Positions 44,811-52,306 of a DNA stretch of 64,000 nucleotides are shown in pieces (position 1 is the stretch's first letter; each line of letters opens with the position of its first letter). The notes beneath the pieces were generated by a model. It was not told the DNA's origin. It saw nothing but the letters and a program-made list of their open reading frames with translations, and did not search any database. The position numbers were made by a program, and so were the translations under genes. Location of the stretch: positions 1 through 64,000 of the forward strand of contig JBAROV010000167.1 of NCBI GenBank assembly GCA_049642465.1. Reading direction: 5' to 3'. The stretch comes from CAWDPQ01 sp049642465 (GTDB taxonomy: Bacteria; Acidobacteriota; Vicinamibacteria; Vicinamibacterales; 2-12-FULL-66-21).

Positions 44811-45457
44811 TTCAGTTCGAACGACACCGTAACCGTCATCACGATGGGCACGGGGTGTCCATTCAGCAGCGTCGGGGTGAACTGCCACTGGCGCACGGCG
44901 TCAATTGCGGCGTTGTCGAGCAGCGGGATCGAGCGAAGAACCCGCACGTCGCGTACGCGCCCGGTCTCGCTAATCACCGCCTCCAGGATTACTGTTCCCT
45001 GCACGCCGTTGGCACGCGCAATCTGCGGGTACATCGGCGGGACATGTTTCGTCTTGGCCGGCGGCCGGATGTCGCCGCCGGTGGGAATGGGTTTCGTAAC
45101 GGGCGGAGGCGGTGGGATCGGCAGCGTCGGACCAAGGACGACGACACCGTTCGAATCGCCATTGGGCACGCCCGGAAGACCGTCGTAGGCCGGTGCGGAA
45201 ACGGTCAATTCGGGATTGATGCTGTCGGGCGCCACCGTCGGCGCGACTGTGTGGTCAACCACAGTTGACGATTGGGGCGTCACGCGCGAATGAGGAGGCG
45301 GTGGAAGTTCCGGCAACTGTGCCGGCTTCGCCTGCATGAACTCGGGCACGATGTGAATGCGCGGAAGCGCATCCATAGCCGCCAGCGGAATGACGACCAC
45401 GACGACGAGCACCGCCGCGTGGGCGGCGATGGAGAGAAAGATCGGGTAAAGACGCAT
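44798..45457 (-). CDS. tonB: TonB-family energy transducer
   Basis: 219 aa. One N-terminal membrane helix (LSIAAHAAVLVVVVVIPLA), a Pro-rich spacer spanning the periplasm (LPELPPPPH, LPIPPPPPVTKPIP) and a C-terminal TonB domain (KHVPPMYPQIARANGVQGTVILEAVISETG ... AAIDAVRQWQFTPTLLNGHPV). It passes the energy of the proton gradient from ExbB/ExbD to outer-membrane receptors such as that at 38033; exbB and exbD are not in this window. ATG 45457 has GGAGG seven bases upstream. Upstream lies a cluster of REP palindromes separating it from the PBP gene. Confidence 0.9.
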   Translation of the reverse strand: MRLYPIFLSIAAHAAVLVVVVVIPLAAMDALPRIHIVPEFMQAKPAQLPELPPPPHSRVTPQSSTVVDHTVAPTVAPDSINPELTVSAPAYDGLPGVPNGDSNGVVVLGPTLPIPPPPPVTKPIPTGGDIRPPAKTKHVPPMYPQIARANGVQGTVILEAVISETGRVRDVRVLRSIPLLDNAAIDAVRQWQFTPTLLNGHPVPIVMTVTVSFELKRMP

Positions 45458-45544
45458 TCGGTCCTCCTTCGCGTGTGACGCGATGGAGGCCGCGCCGGCG
45501 TGGCCTGTTCACTACTTTGACCCCGCACCCATGCGCGCGTTCCG

Positions 45545-45660
45545 GTGAAAAAGGGGACAGTCCCCTTTTCGCAGAAACGGACACCACGAAGAAATGGGGA
45601 CAGTCCCCCTTTTCCCCGACTGTCCGGATGTGGGAAAAGGGGACTGTCCCCTTTTTCACC
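45545..45660. repeat. REP cluster of GGGGACAGTCCCC palindromes
   Basis: Three palindromes between two minus-strand genes. Copies at 45549-45569 and 45635-45655 have perfect ten-base arms (AAAAGGGGAC/GTCCCCTTTT) around a single central base, A in one and T in the other. The middle copy (45596-45608) keeps GGGGAC/GTCCCC. A damaged half (CCCCGACTGTCC) lies between. A-runs on one side and T-runs on the other make each a potential bidirectional terminator. Repeats with this core are known in several bacterial phyla and are commonly linked to REP-associated transposases; none is in this window. Confidence 0.85.
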
Positions 45661-45664
45661 TTTT

Positions 45665-47671
45665 TCAGCGGAAGATTCCTCGGATCTTTTTCCCGAGACC
45701 CGAAAAGACTCCTTCGATCGCGCGGCGGACGCGTTGCTTGACCGTGCCTTCGTGAATCGGGCACAACCGGCCCGGGATGATGTCCCCTTCTTTAAAGTAC
45801 TCGGTGTAAATCGGACAACCTTCGACAGGCCGCAAGTACGACACGCGGCAGAGCACCTCGTCGTGCAGGCCTGACGGGGCTTCGAACGCCTCGGGACGCC
45901 GCAGTCGCGCGGCCTGACGCATGAAGTCGCTCCAGATCGGAAGCGCGTAACGCGAGCCATACGCTTCGCGCGCAATGGTTGCCGGTTGATCGAAGCCGAC
46001 CCAGACGCCAGCCACCAGCGACGACGAGAAGCCGACGAACCACGCGTCTCTGAAATCGTCCGTGGTCCCGGTCTTCCCGCCGACGGCGAAGCGGACGCCG
46101 AGCGAGCGTGCGCTCGCGCCGGTGCCACGATCCATCACGTCTTCGAGCATGGAAACCATCTGGAACGCGGTCGCCGGCGAAATCACGCGCGCCATCTGGA
46201 TGGAATTGTCGTCCGCCACCCCACCGTCGGCGTCGATGACGCGCACGATTCCGCGCGGCCGGACCGCGACCCCGCCGTTCGGAAACGCGGCAAATGCCGC
46301 CGTCAGTTCGAGCGGCGTCACCAATCCTGTCCCCAGCGACAGCGACGGGACGTCCGGCAGATCGTGCAGGCCGACGGCCGACGCAAGCCGCAGGACGGGG
46401 CGCGATCCGATGCGCTGCTGGAGAGCGGTGGCGGCGCGGTTGTTGGACTCGAGCAGCGCAGCACGGAGCGTCAGGCGGTCGGGCGTCTCGCCACTCGCAT
46501 TCCTGGGCGACCATTCTTCCGGACCCTGCGGCGCAATGCTCGCGAGCCCTTCGAGGATGGTGACAGGCGAATAACCATGTTCGAGAGCGGCCGCATACAA
46601 GAGCGGCTTGAACGCGGAGCCTGGCTGACGCCGACTGCGAACCGCGCGATTGAACTGCGATTGGCGAAAATCGCGCCCGCCAACCAGCGCGAGGATATCT
46701 CCCGTTCGAGGATCGATGGCGACGAGCGCCGCCTGCAGCTGTGGCTGGCCAAATCGTCGCAGGCCGTCGGCCACGGCTCGCTCCGCCATGCCCTGCAGTT
46801 CGGGAACGAACGTCGTTCGCACTTCCCAGTCCGGCGGGTGATCCCCGCCAAACCGATCCCGAAACTGCTGACGCAGATATTCCTTCGCGTATCCGCCACG
46901 CGGATCCACGGCGCCGGGATAGGGACGAATGCGCAGCCGCGCGGCTTTTGCCGCCGCTTCCTGTTGCGCGCTGATGAATCCCTCCTCCCGCATTCGCATG
47001 AGAACGACGTGGCTGCGCTCGACTGCCCCGTCAAGGTTCGACCACGGCGACAGCGCCGAGGGCGCCCGCGCCAGCCCCGCGATCAGCGCACTTTCCGCGA
47101 GCGACAATTGCCGCGCCGGTTTGCCGAACAAATGCCGCGACATCGTCTCGACACCGTAGACGCCCGCGCTGAGATAGATTCGATTGAGGTAGAGTTCGAG
47201 TACTTCCTGCTTCGACAGTTGCGAGTCGATCATCAGTGCGAGGACCGCCTCGCGAACCTTGCGGCCGTAGGTTTTCTTGTTGGACAGAAACAGCGTCCGG
47301 GCAAGCTGCTGCGTGAGCGTACTGCCGCCTTCGACGGTTCCGGGCTCCCGTATGTTGCGAACCACAGCTCGCATGAGGGCAATCACATCGACGCCCGGAT
47401 GCCGGAAGAAGCGATGGTCCTCGACGGCAACGAACGCATGCTGCAAGTCGGCCGGGATTTGGGACAGCGGCACATCCTGGCGGTGTTCGTCCATTCGGAA
47501 CCAGCGCGAGCCGTTCGCTGCCAGGAACCATGTATCCCCGACTCCGCGTTTCAATCGTGAGACGGCATACGCCTGCCGCAGCGTCCACACGACGGTGATC
47601 GCGCTCAGGACGACCAGCGCCGCGAACACCACCGCGGCCATGCGATCGCGGATCTGTCGCCAGGACGCCAT
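45665..47671 (-). CDS. Class A penicillin-binding protein (PBP1A type)
   Basis: 668 aa bifunctional peptidoglycan synthase. Membrane anchor at residues ~12-32. Glycosyltransferase family 51: VAVEDHRFFRHPGVD (catalytic Glu84), EGGSTLTQQLART and the ALMIDSQLSKQEVLELYLNRIYL stretch. Transpeptidase: SxxK (Ser352-Ala-Phe-Lys355), SxN (Ser409-Asn-Asn411) and KTG (533-535, GGKTGTTDDF). A C-terminal extension after ~600 contains CRVSY, GCP and LCPIH cysteines, shared with the second PBP at 63046. The start abuts the stop of the phosphatidylcholine synthase gene, so the two form an operon. Confidence 0.93.
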   Translation of the reverse strand: MASWRQIRDRMAAVVFAALVVLSAITVVWTLRQAYAVSRLKRGVGDTWFLAANGSRWFRMDEHRQDVPLSQIPADLQHAFVAVEDHRFFRHPGVDVIALMRAVVRNIREPGTVEGGSTLTQQLARTLFLSNKKTYGRKVREAVLALMIDSQLSKQEVLELYLNRIYLSAGVYGVETMSRHLFGKPARQLSLAESALIAGLARAPSALSPWSNLDGAVERSHVVLMRMREEGFISAQQEAAAKAARLRIRPYPGAVDPRGGYAKEYLRQQFRDRFGGDHPPDWEVRTTFVPELQGMAERAVADGLRRFGQPQLQAALVAIDPRTGDILALVGGRDFRQSQFNRAVRSRRQPGSAFKPLLYAAALEHGYSPVTILEGLASIAPQGPEEWSPRNASGETPDRLTLRAALLESNNRAATALQQRIGSRPVLRLASAVGLHDLPDVPSLSLGTGLVTPLELTAAFAAFPNGGVAVRPRGIVRVIDADGGVADDNSIQMARVISPATAFQMVSMLEDVMDRGTGASARSLGVRFAVGGKTGTTDDFRDAWFVGFSSSLVAGVWVGFDQPATIAREAYGSRYALPIWSDFMRQAARLRRPEAFEAPSGLHDEVLCRVSYLRPVEGCPIYTEYFKEGDIIPGRLCPIHEGTVKQRVRRAIEGVFSGLGKKIRGIFR

Positions 47672-48403
47672 TCAGGCCTTTCGCCGCCTCGGCTGCAGGG
47701 CCAGAGACAACATGAAGTAATAGACGGGAAAAAACAGCGAACCGATCCAGAGCCACCGCGGCACGTCGGGCAGGGCAATCACGATGCTGACGACCGCCAC
47801 GCCCCAAAGACACCCCAGCGCCACCGTCAAGCCGCGAAGCACAGGCGTGCGCGACGGATACACATATCCGATGCGGATGAAGACGAGCACCACGAACACG
47901 AGCAGCACGAAGGCGTTGAGAAACGGCGGGAACCCGGCGACATGGAGGTACAGCGCAACGATGTTCCAGTAAGACGGAAAGCCGGTGAAGAAGTAGTCGT
48001 CTGTCTTTGCGTCGAGCGAGGCAAAACCGTATGCGCTGCTGAGCAACACGGCCGATGCCACTCCGACACCGACGGCACCGCCAGGGATATCCCCGGCGTG
48101 ATACAGGAGCAGCACGGGTAGAAAGACATAGGTGAGGTAGTCGACGATGTCGTCGAGCCGTGCCCCATCAAAATGTGGAAGCACTTCTTTCACGCGCGCC
48201 AGCCGCGCGAGCATCCCGTCGGTCGCGTCCACCAGGGTCGCCGCAATCATCCAGAGGAATGCGCCGCGATAGTCCGCCGAGATCACCGCCAGGACGCCTG
48301 CCAGTGCAGCGACGGAACTGAACGCCGTGTAGGCGTGCACGCTCCACGCGAACAGCATTCGCGCGCGGGTCGCGCGTTCCGAGTACGGCTGAGCTGTAGG
48401 CAT
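47672..48403 (-). CDS. pcs: Phosphatidylcholine synthase (CDP-alcohol phosphatidyltransferase)
   Basis: 243 aa, about eight membrane helices. The CDP-alcohol phosphatidyltransferase signature is DATDGMLAR followed by FDGARLDDIVDYLTY (D-x2-D-G-x2-A-R ... G-x3-D-x3-D). The VKEVLPHFDGARLDDIVDYLTYVFLPVLLLY stretch, given here in parts, is characteristic of bacterial Pcs, which condenses CDP-diacylglycerol with choline. That implies choline uptake and phosphatidylcholine in the membranes. ATG 48403 is the best start; the open frame to 48484 lacks family similarity. Directly followed by the PBP gene without a gap. Confidence 0.83.
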   Translation of the reverse strand: MPTAQPYSERATRARMLFAWSVHAYTAFSSVAALAGVLAVISADYRGAFLWMIAATLVDATDGMLARLARVKEVLPHFDGARLDDIVDYLTYVFLPVLLLYHAGDIPGGAVGVGVASAVLLSSAYGFASLDAKTDDYFFTGFPSYWNIVALYLHVAGFPPFLNAFVLLVFVVLVFIRIGYVYPSRTPVLRGLTVALGCLWGVAVVSIVIALPDVPRWLWIGSLFFPVYYFMLSLALQPRRRKA

Positions 48404-48416
48404 GAGCTTTTCTGCT

Positions 48417-48445
48417 TTGAGGATACGGGCACGTCGTTGTAAAAT
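48417..48445 (+). promoter_or_regulatory. Probable sigma-70 promoter for ftsH
   Basis: TTGAGG (48417-48422) and TAAAAT (48440-48445) are separated by exactly 17 bases in the gap between divergent genes. Transcription would start near 48452 and leave a leader of about 135 bases before the ftsH ATG; I see no recognisable structure in that leader. Confidence 0.5.
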
Positions 48446-48586
48446 CTGAGCACATTCCAATCCCCAGCGGAGTGTCTTCTTCAACTTAAAGTTGGCCGTC
48501 TGAGGCGCTGAGGTGGGCAGATCTGTGCAGTTGCGGATCCGCTCCCGTTCACGGCCAGCGGTTCGGCACTTCGCGAAAGCGGATCA

Positions 48587-50398
48587 ATGGATTCATCACG
48601 CTTCTATCGCTACCGATTCTGGATCCTTGCGGCATTCATCCTCCTGCTGACCGCTGCACCAGCAACAATCATGATTGCGCGGCGGCCCGCGGCGACGCCG
48701 CCGATTCCGTTCTCGCAGTTCCTCCAGCAGGTCGAGGCCAACGCCATCGCGCGCGTCACGTTCAGCGAACGCGCCGTGGCCGTCGTCCTCAAGGACGGCA
48801 GTCAGCTGCAGACGGTCGCACCAGCCGATTTCCTCGCCGCCAACCCGACCTTCCTGAACGATCTCATTCGCCGGAACGTGCAGTTCGAAGCTGCGCCAAC
48901 TCCAGACCCCGGCAGTTTGAGCTGGAGCGCGATGGCCACCGCCGCGGCGTTCTTCGCACTGCTCGCCTTCACGGTCTACCGTACCACTGCCGGCCGTATT
49001 CCTTCGATGTCGGGCCGCGCCCGCGTCGCTGAACGCGGCGAACACATCGTGACCTTCCAGGATGTCGCCGGGGTTGACGAGGCGAAGGACGAGGTCAAGG
49101 AAATCGTCGATTTCCTCCGCGAACCCGGCCGCTTTTCCGCGATCGGCGGTCGCATCCCCAAAGGTGTGCTGCTTGTCGGCCCTCCGGGAACGGGCAAAAC
49201 GCTCCTGGCGCGCTCGATTGCAGGAGAAGCCGGCGTGCCGTTCCTGTTTGCCAGCGGCTCGGATTTCGTAGAAATGTATGCGGGTGTGGGTGCGGCTCGG
49301 GTGCGTCGGCTCTTCCGCGACGCGCGACGCCACAAGTCCTGCATCGTGTTCATCGACGAGCTCGACGCCGTCGGACGCAGCCGTGGAGGCAACTCGCTCT
49401 CCCACGAAGAGCGTGAACAAACGCTCAATCAGTTGCTCGTCGAGATGGACGGGTTCGAGAACCATCAGGGAACCGTCGTCATTGCGGCGACGAACCGTCA
49501 GGACATCCTTGACCCGGCGCTGCTCCGCCCTGGCCGATTCGATCGGCAGGTCACCGTCGGCAATCCGGATCTGAAGGGCCGCGAGGCCATCCTGCGGGTC
49601 CACGCTCGAAAGGTGCAGATCGAACCGGGTGTGGATCTGCGATCCATCGCACGAGGAACGCCGGGGTTCTCGGGCGCGGATCTCGCCAACCTCGTCAACG
49701 AAGCAGCCTTGCTCGCGGGCCGGGCCAGCCGACGCATCGTCACCAACGAGGACATGCACGAAGCCCGCGATAAAGTGCTCATGGGGGTCGAGCGCCGGTC
49801 CGTGGTACTGAGCGATCTCGACCGCGTGAACTGCGCGTATCACGAAGCCGGACACGCAGTAGTAGCGGCGCTCCTGCCGAAGGCGGATCCGTTGCACAAG
49901 GTCACCATCATCCCCCGCGGCCGCGCCATGGGCGTGACGATGCAGCTGCCCGAAGCCGATCGTCACACCTACACGAAAGACTATCTGGAGACGCAGGTCG
50001 CCGTGCTCATGGGCGGTCGTGTCGCCGAAGAGTTGTTCATGAATCACATGACGAGCGGCGCCTCGAACGACATCGAGCGCGCCACTGACATCGCCCAGCA
50101 CATGGTCTGCGAATGGGGCATGTCTGAGCTCGGACCGCTCGCCTATCGCAAGCCGGGTAACAGCTTTGAAAATGACCGCGCGCACGTCGTCAGCGAAGCC
50201 ACGGCGCAGCGCGTGGACGAAGAGATCCGCAAAGTGGTCATGGACGCCTACAATCGCGCCAGGTCAATCGTCGAGCGCAACCGGCGCGCGGTGGACATGA
50301 TGGCCAAGGCGCTGCTCGAAGACGAGTCGCTCGAGGCCGATGAAATCAAGGACTTGATGGAGCGGGCGGGCGCCTCCGTGGAGGTCTCTGGTCTTTAA
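48587..50398 (+). CDS. ftsH: ATP-dependent zinc metalloprotease FtsH
   Basis: 603 aa membrane AAA+ protease that degrades misfolded membrane proteins and regulators. Two membrane helices (~11-31 and ~113-131) flank a short periplasmic domain. AAA+ module: GPPGTGKT (198-205), Walker B VFIDELDAVGR (Leu where Ile is usual), the FVEMYAGVGAARVR pore loop and DPALLRPGRFDRQ. Peptidase: HEAGH (419-423) and the distal metal Asp in the ATDIAQ region. The last residues (Val-Ser-Gly-Leu-stop) are encoded inside a palindromic repeat. Divergent from pcs, convergent with an O-methyltransferase. All catalytic residues are present. Confidence 0.95.
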   Translation: MDSSRFYRYRFWILAAFILLLTAAPATIMIARRPAATPPIPFSQFLQQVEANAIARVTFSERAVAVVLKDGSQLQTVAPADFLAANPTFLNDLIRRNVQFEAAPTPDPGSLSWSAMATAAAFFALLAFTVYRTTAGRIPSMSGRARVAERGEHIVTFQDVAGVDEAKDEVKEIVDFLREPGRFSAIGGRIPKGVLLVGPPGTGKTLLARSIAGEAGVPFLFASGSDFVEMYAGVGAARVRRLFRDARRHKSCIVFIDELDAVGRSRGGNSLSHEEREQTLNQLLVEMDGFENHQGTVVIAATNRQDILDPALLRPGRFDRQVTVGNPDLKGREAILRVHARKVQIEPGVDLRSIARGTPGFSGADLANLVNEAALLAGRASRRIVTNEDMHEARDKVLMGVERRSVVLSDLDRVNCAYHEAGHAVVAALLPKADPLHKVTIIPRGRAMGVTMQLPEADRHTYTKDYLETQVAVLMGGRVAEELFMNHMTSGASNDIERATDIAQHMVCEWGMSELGPLAYRKPGNSFENDRAHVVSEATAQRVDEEIRKVVMDAYNRARSIVERNRRAVDMMAKALLEDESLEADEIKDLMERAGASVEVSGL

Positions 50399-50418
50399 AG
50401 ACCGAAGACTCCAGACCT
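50382..50418. repeat. Palindromic repeat overlapping the ftsH stop codon
   Basis: AGGTCT (50382-50387) pairs with AGACCT (50413-50418), and inside lies the perfect palindrome GGTCTTT/AAAGACC (50390-50403), which contains the TAA stop of ftsH. It shares its GGTCTCTGGTCT word with the element at 22092. Located between convergent genes, it may act as a bidirectional terminator. Confidence 0.6.
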
Positions 50419-51001
50419 ACACTTCGCGCCGAACCGCTATCATCAATCCCGACGCCCACGCGAGCTTCACCGTCAGGAACTCGGGGCGGCTCTCGAGATC
50501 GGCAATTAGCGCTGTCACCCTTTCGGCGTGTCCTTCGGGCCAGTTCGGCTGCGGCAGCAGATCATCGATGACATAGATGCCTCCGATGCGGAGGTGCGAG
50601 AGGGCGAGATCTCGCTGCGGAAATTTTCCCGGCCACGCGTCAGCAAAGATCAGATCGAACCCGTGCGGATGCGGTTGCTCGAGAAAGGTGGCCGCGTCCT
50701 TCAAGTGAAACGTGATGCGGCGGTCGTCGCCCAGGTGACGCCGGGCAACCTCCTGGGCGTCCGGATCGCTGTCCACCGACTCGAGCCGCGATGATTCGTC
50801 CATTCCTGCCAGCAACCAGGCCGTGCCGATTCCGGTCCCGGTGCCCAGTTCGAGTAAACGTCCTCCAGGTTTCGCGGCGGCAAGCGCCCGCAGCACCGTG
50901 CCAGTCGGAGGTTCCGATCCCATCGTGAAACCAATGCGCTCGGTATCGCGCATGATGGCCTCCAGTGTCTGCGGAAACGAGATGATTTGAAAGTCGTGCA
51001 T
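50417..51001 (-). CDS. O-methyltransferase-like SAM-dependent methyltransferase
   Basis: 194 aa. SAM site RLLELGTGTGIGTAWLL, acidic strand-2 motif LESVDSDPDAQEVARRHLG, and DLIFADAWPGKFPQRDLALSHLRIGGIYVIDDLL, where the Asp after the beta-4 strand and the IDD at the next strand are the metal and catalytic positions of catechol-O-methyltransferase-like enzymes. Substrate unknown. ATG 51001 is chosen as the first start that gives a family-like N-terminus; the frame to 51058 overlaps the divergent esterase upstream region. Stop lies close to the repeat behind ftsH. Confidence 0.78.
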   Translation of the reverse strand: MHDFQIISFPQTLEAIMRDTERIGFTMGSEPPTGTVLRALAAAKPGGRLLELGTGTGIGTAWLLAGMDESSRLESVDSDPDAQEVARRHLGDDRRITFHLKDAATFLEQPHPHGFDLIFADAWPGKFPQRDLALSHLRIGGIYVIDDLLPQPNWPEGHAERVTALIADLESRPEFLTVKLAWASGLMIAVRREV

Positions 51002-51074
51002 TGGCAATCCGTTCGGTGTGTTGAATGTGCCCGATCCAAATAGTAAAGTGCGCGGCAACTCAGGAGTTCATTCA

Positions 51075-52289
51075 ATGCCATTCTGGATCGCCATGCTGTC
51101 CTCCCTGCTGTTGCAGGCCGCGACCGCAGCCCCGCCGCAACCGGAGCTGACGCCCTCCACACTTTCAACAGCCCTGGCGGCGAAGCCGGAGGGCGCCGAC
51201 GCCGATCGACTGGCCGAGCAGATACGCACGTATTTCGGAGGAAGCGACACGCTGCTGAAAGGGGCTCCGCCAAAGATCACCGAACTTCAGGTGGCCTGGG
51301 CCCTCGACGTTCCCCAGCCTCCGGCAACCGGACCTGGTCCGCGCGTCGTGGCTGACGTCGGTTTCTTCAACTTCCCGCTGACGAGGGTGGGCACCACGAC
51401 TATCTATGCCGGAGTCGCCACGCTTTCTCACGGCACGGCGTTTTCGTGGCATTACGAGATCGGCAACACGCGGCTTGGAGGCGGACAACTCGAGGCGTAC
51501 GAAACGCATCCCGACAGCCGCGAACAGCAGGGCGTTCCAACGGGCACGTTAAAGCAAATGGCGGCCTGGTCAAGTCAGGTCTTCGCGGGGACGATGCGTG
51601 ACTGGTGGGTATACGTTCCGGCGCAGTACACAACGGACAAACCGGCCGCCGTCATGGTGTTTCAGGACGGTGCGAGCGCAAAGGATTTCGTGCCCGTCGT
51701 GTTCGACAATCTGATCGCCAAACGAGATATGCCGGTCACCGTCGGCGTCTTCATTCAACCGGGTGCCCTTGCCGGCGGGCGGTCGAATCGAAGTTTCGAA
51801 TACGACACGTTGTCAGATCAGTACGCGAGGTTTTTGCTCGAGGAGATCCTCCCGGAAGTCGAGAAAACCGTGAAGCTTCGTCACGATCCGGCCAGCCGGG
51901 CGATTGCGGGGGCGAGCAGCGGCGGGATCTGCGCGTTTACGGTCGCGTGGGAACGGCCCAACGAGTTCAGCAAAGTCCTGTCATGGATTGGGAGCTTCAC
52001 TAATCTCGCCAGCGGCAAGACCCTGCGCGAAGGCGGGCACAACTATCCGGCGTTGATCCGCCGAACGCCGAAAAAACCCATCCGCGTGTTCCTGCAGGAT
52101 GGCGCCAACGACCTCGATAACATCGCCGGCAGCTGGCCACTTGCCAATCAATCGATGGCCAAAGCGCTGGCCTTCGCGCGGTACGACTATCGCTTCGAAT
52201 TCGGGCAGGGATTCCACAATAACAGGCACGGTCGCGCCCTTCTGCCCGATTCGCTCCGCTGGCTGTGGCGAGACTATGAGGGACGATAA
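51075..52289 (+). CDS. Exported alpha/beta-hydrolase esterase (enterochelin-esterase/EstD-like)
   Basis: 404 aa from ATG 51075 (AGGAG eight bases upstream). Signal peptide PFWIAMLSSLLLQAATAAP. An N-terminal Ig-like region (~75-150) precedes the hydrolase: WWVYVPAQYTTDKPAAVMVFQDG, the nucleophile elbow IAGASSGG, an Asp candidate in LQDGANDLDN and the His in GFHNNRHG, giving a complete Ser-Asp-His triad. The layout is that of Fes/Esterase-D-like enzymes often attached to carbohydrate degradation. It may remove acyl or feruloyl groups from glycans, or hydrolyse siderophores; not decidable. Followed 17 bases later by the membrane kinase. Confidence 0.8.
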   Translation: MPFWIAMLSSLLLQAATAAPPQPELTPSTLSTALAAKPEGADADRLAEQIRTYFGGSDTLLKGAPPKITELQVAWALDVPQPPATGPGPRVVADVGFFNFPLTRVGTTTIYAGVATLSHGTAFSWHYEIGNTRLGGGQLEAYETHPDSREQQGVPTGTLKQMAAWSSQVFAGTMRDWWVYVPAQYTTDKPAAVMVFQDGASAKDFVPVVFDNLIAKRDMPVTVGVFIQPGALAGGRSNRSFEYDTLSDQYARFLLEEILPEVEKTVKLRHDPASRAIAGASSGGICAFTVAWERPNEFSKVLSWIGSFTNLASGKTLREGGHNYPALIRRTPKKPIRVFLQDGANDLDNIAGSWPLANQSMAKALAFARYDYRFEFGQGFHNNRHGRALLPDSLRWLWRDYEGR

Positions 52290-52306
52290 CCGTCTGAGCG
52301 GTCCCA

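Noticed and set aside
49354..49386. FtsH Walker B with Leu for Ile as a sign of inactivity
   Set aside because: The acidic residues are intact and a Leu/Ile swap is conservative; the HEAGH site is also complete.
48596..50185. 529-codon minus-strand frame opposite ftsH
   Set aside because: Pure shadow of a complete ftsH; no motif or ribosome-binding site.
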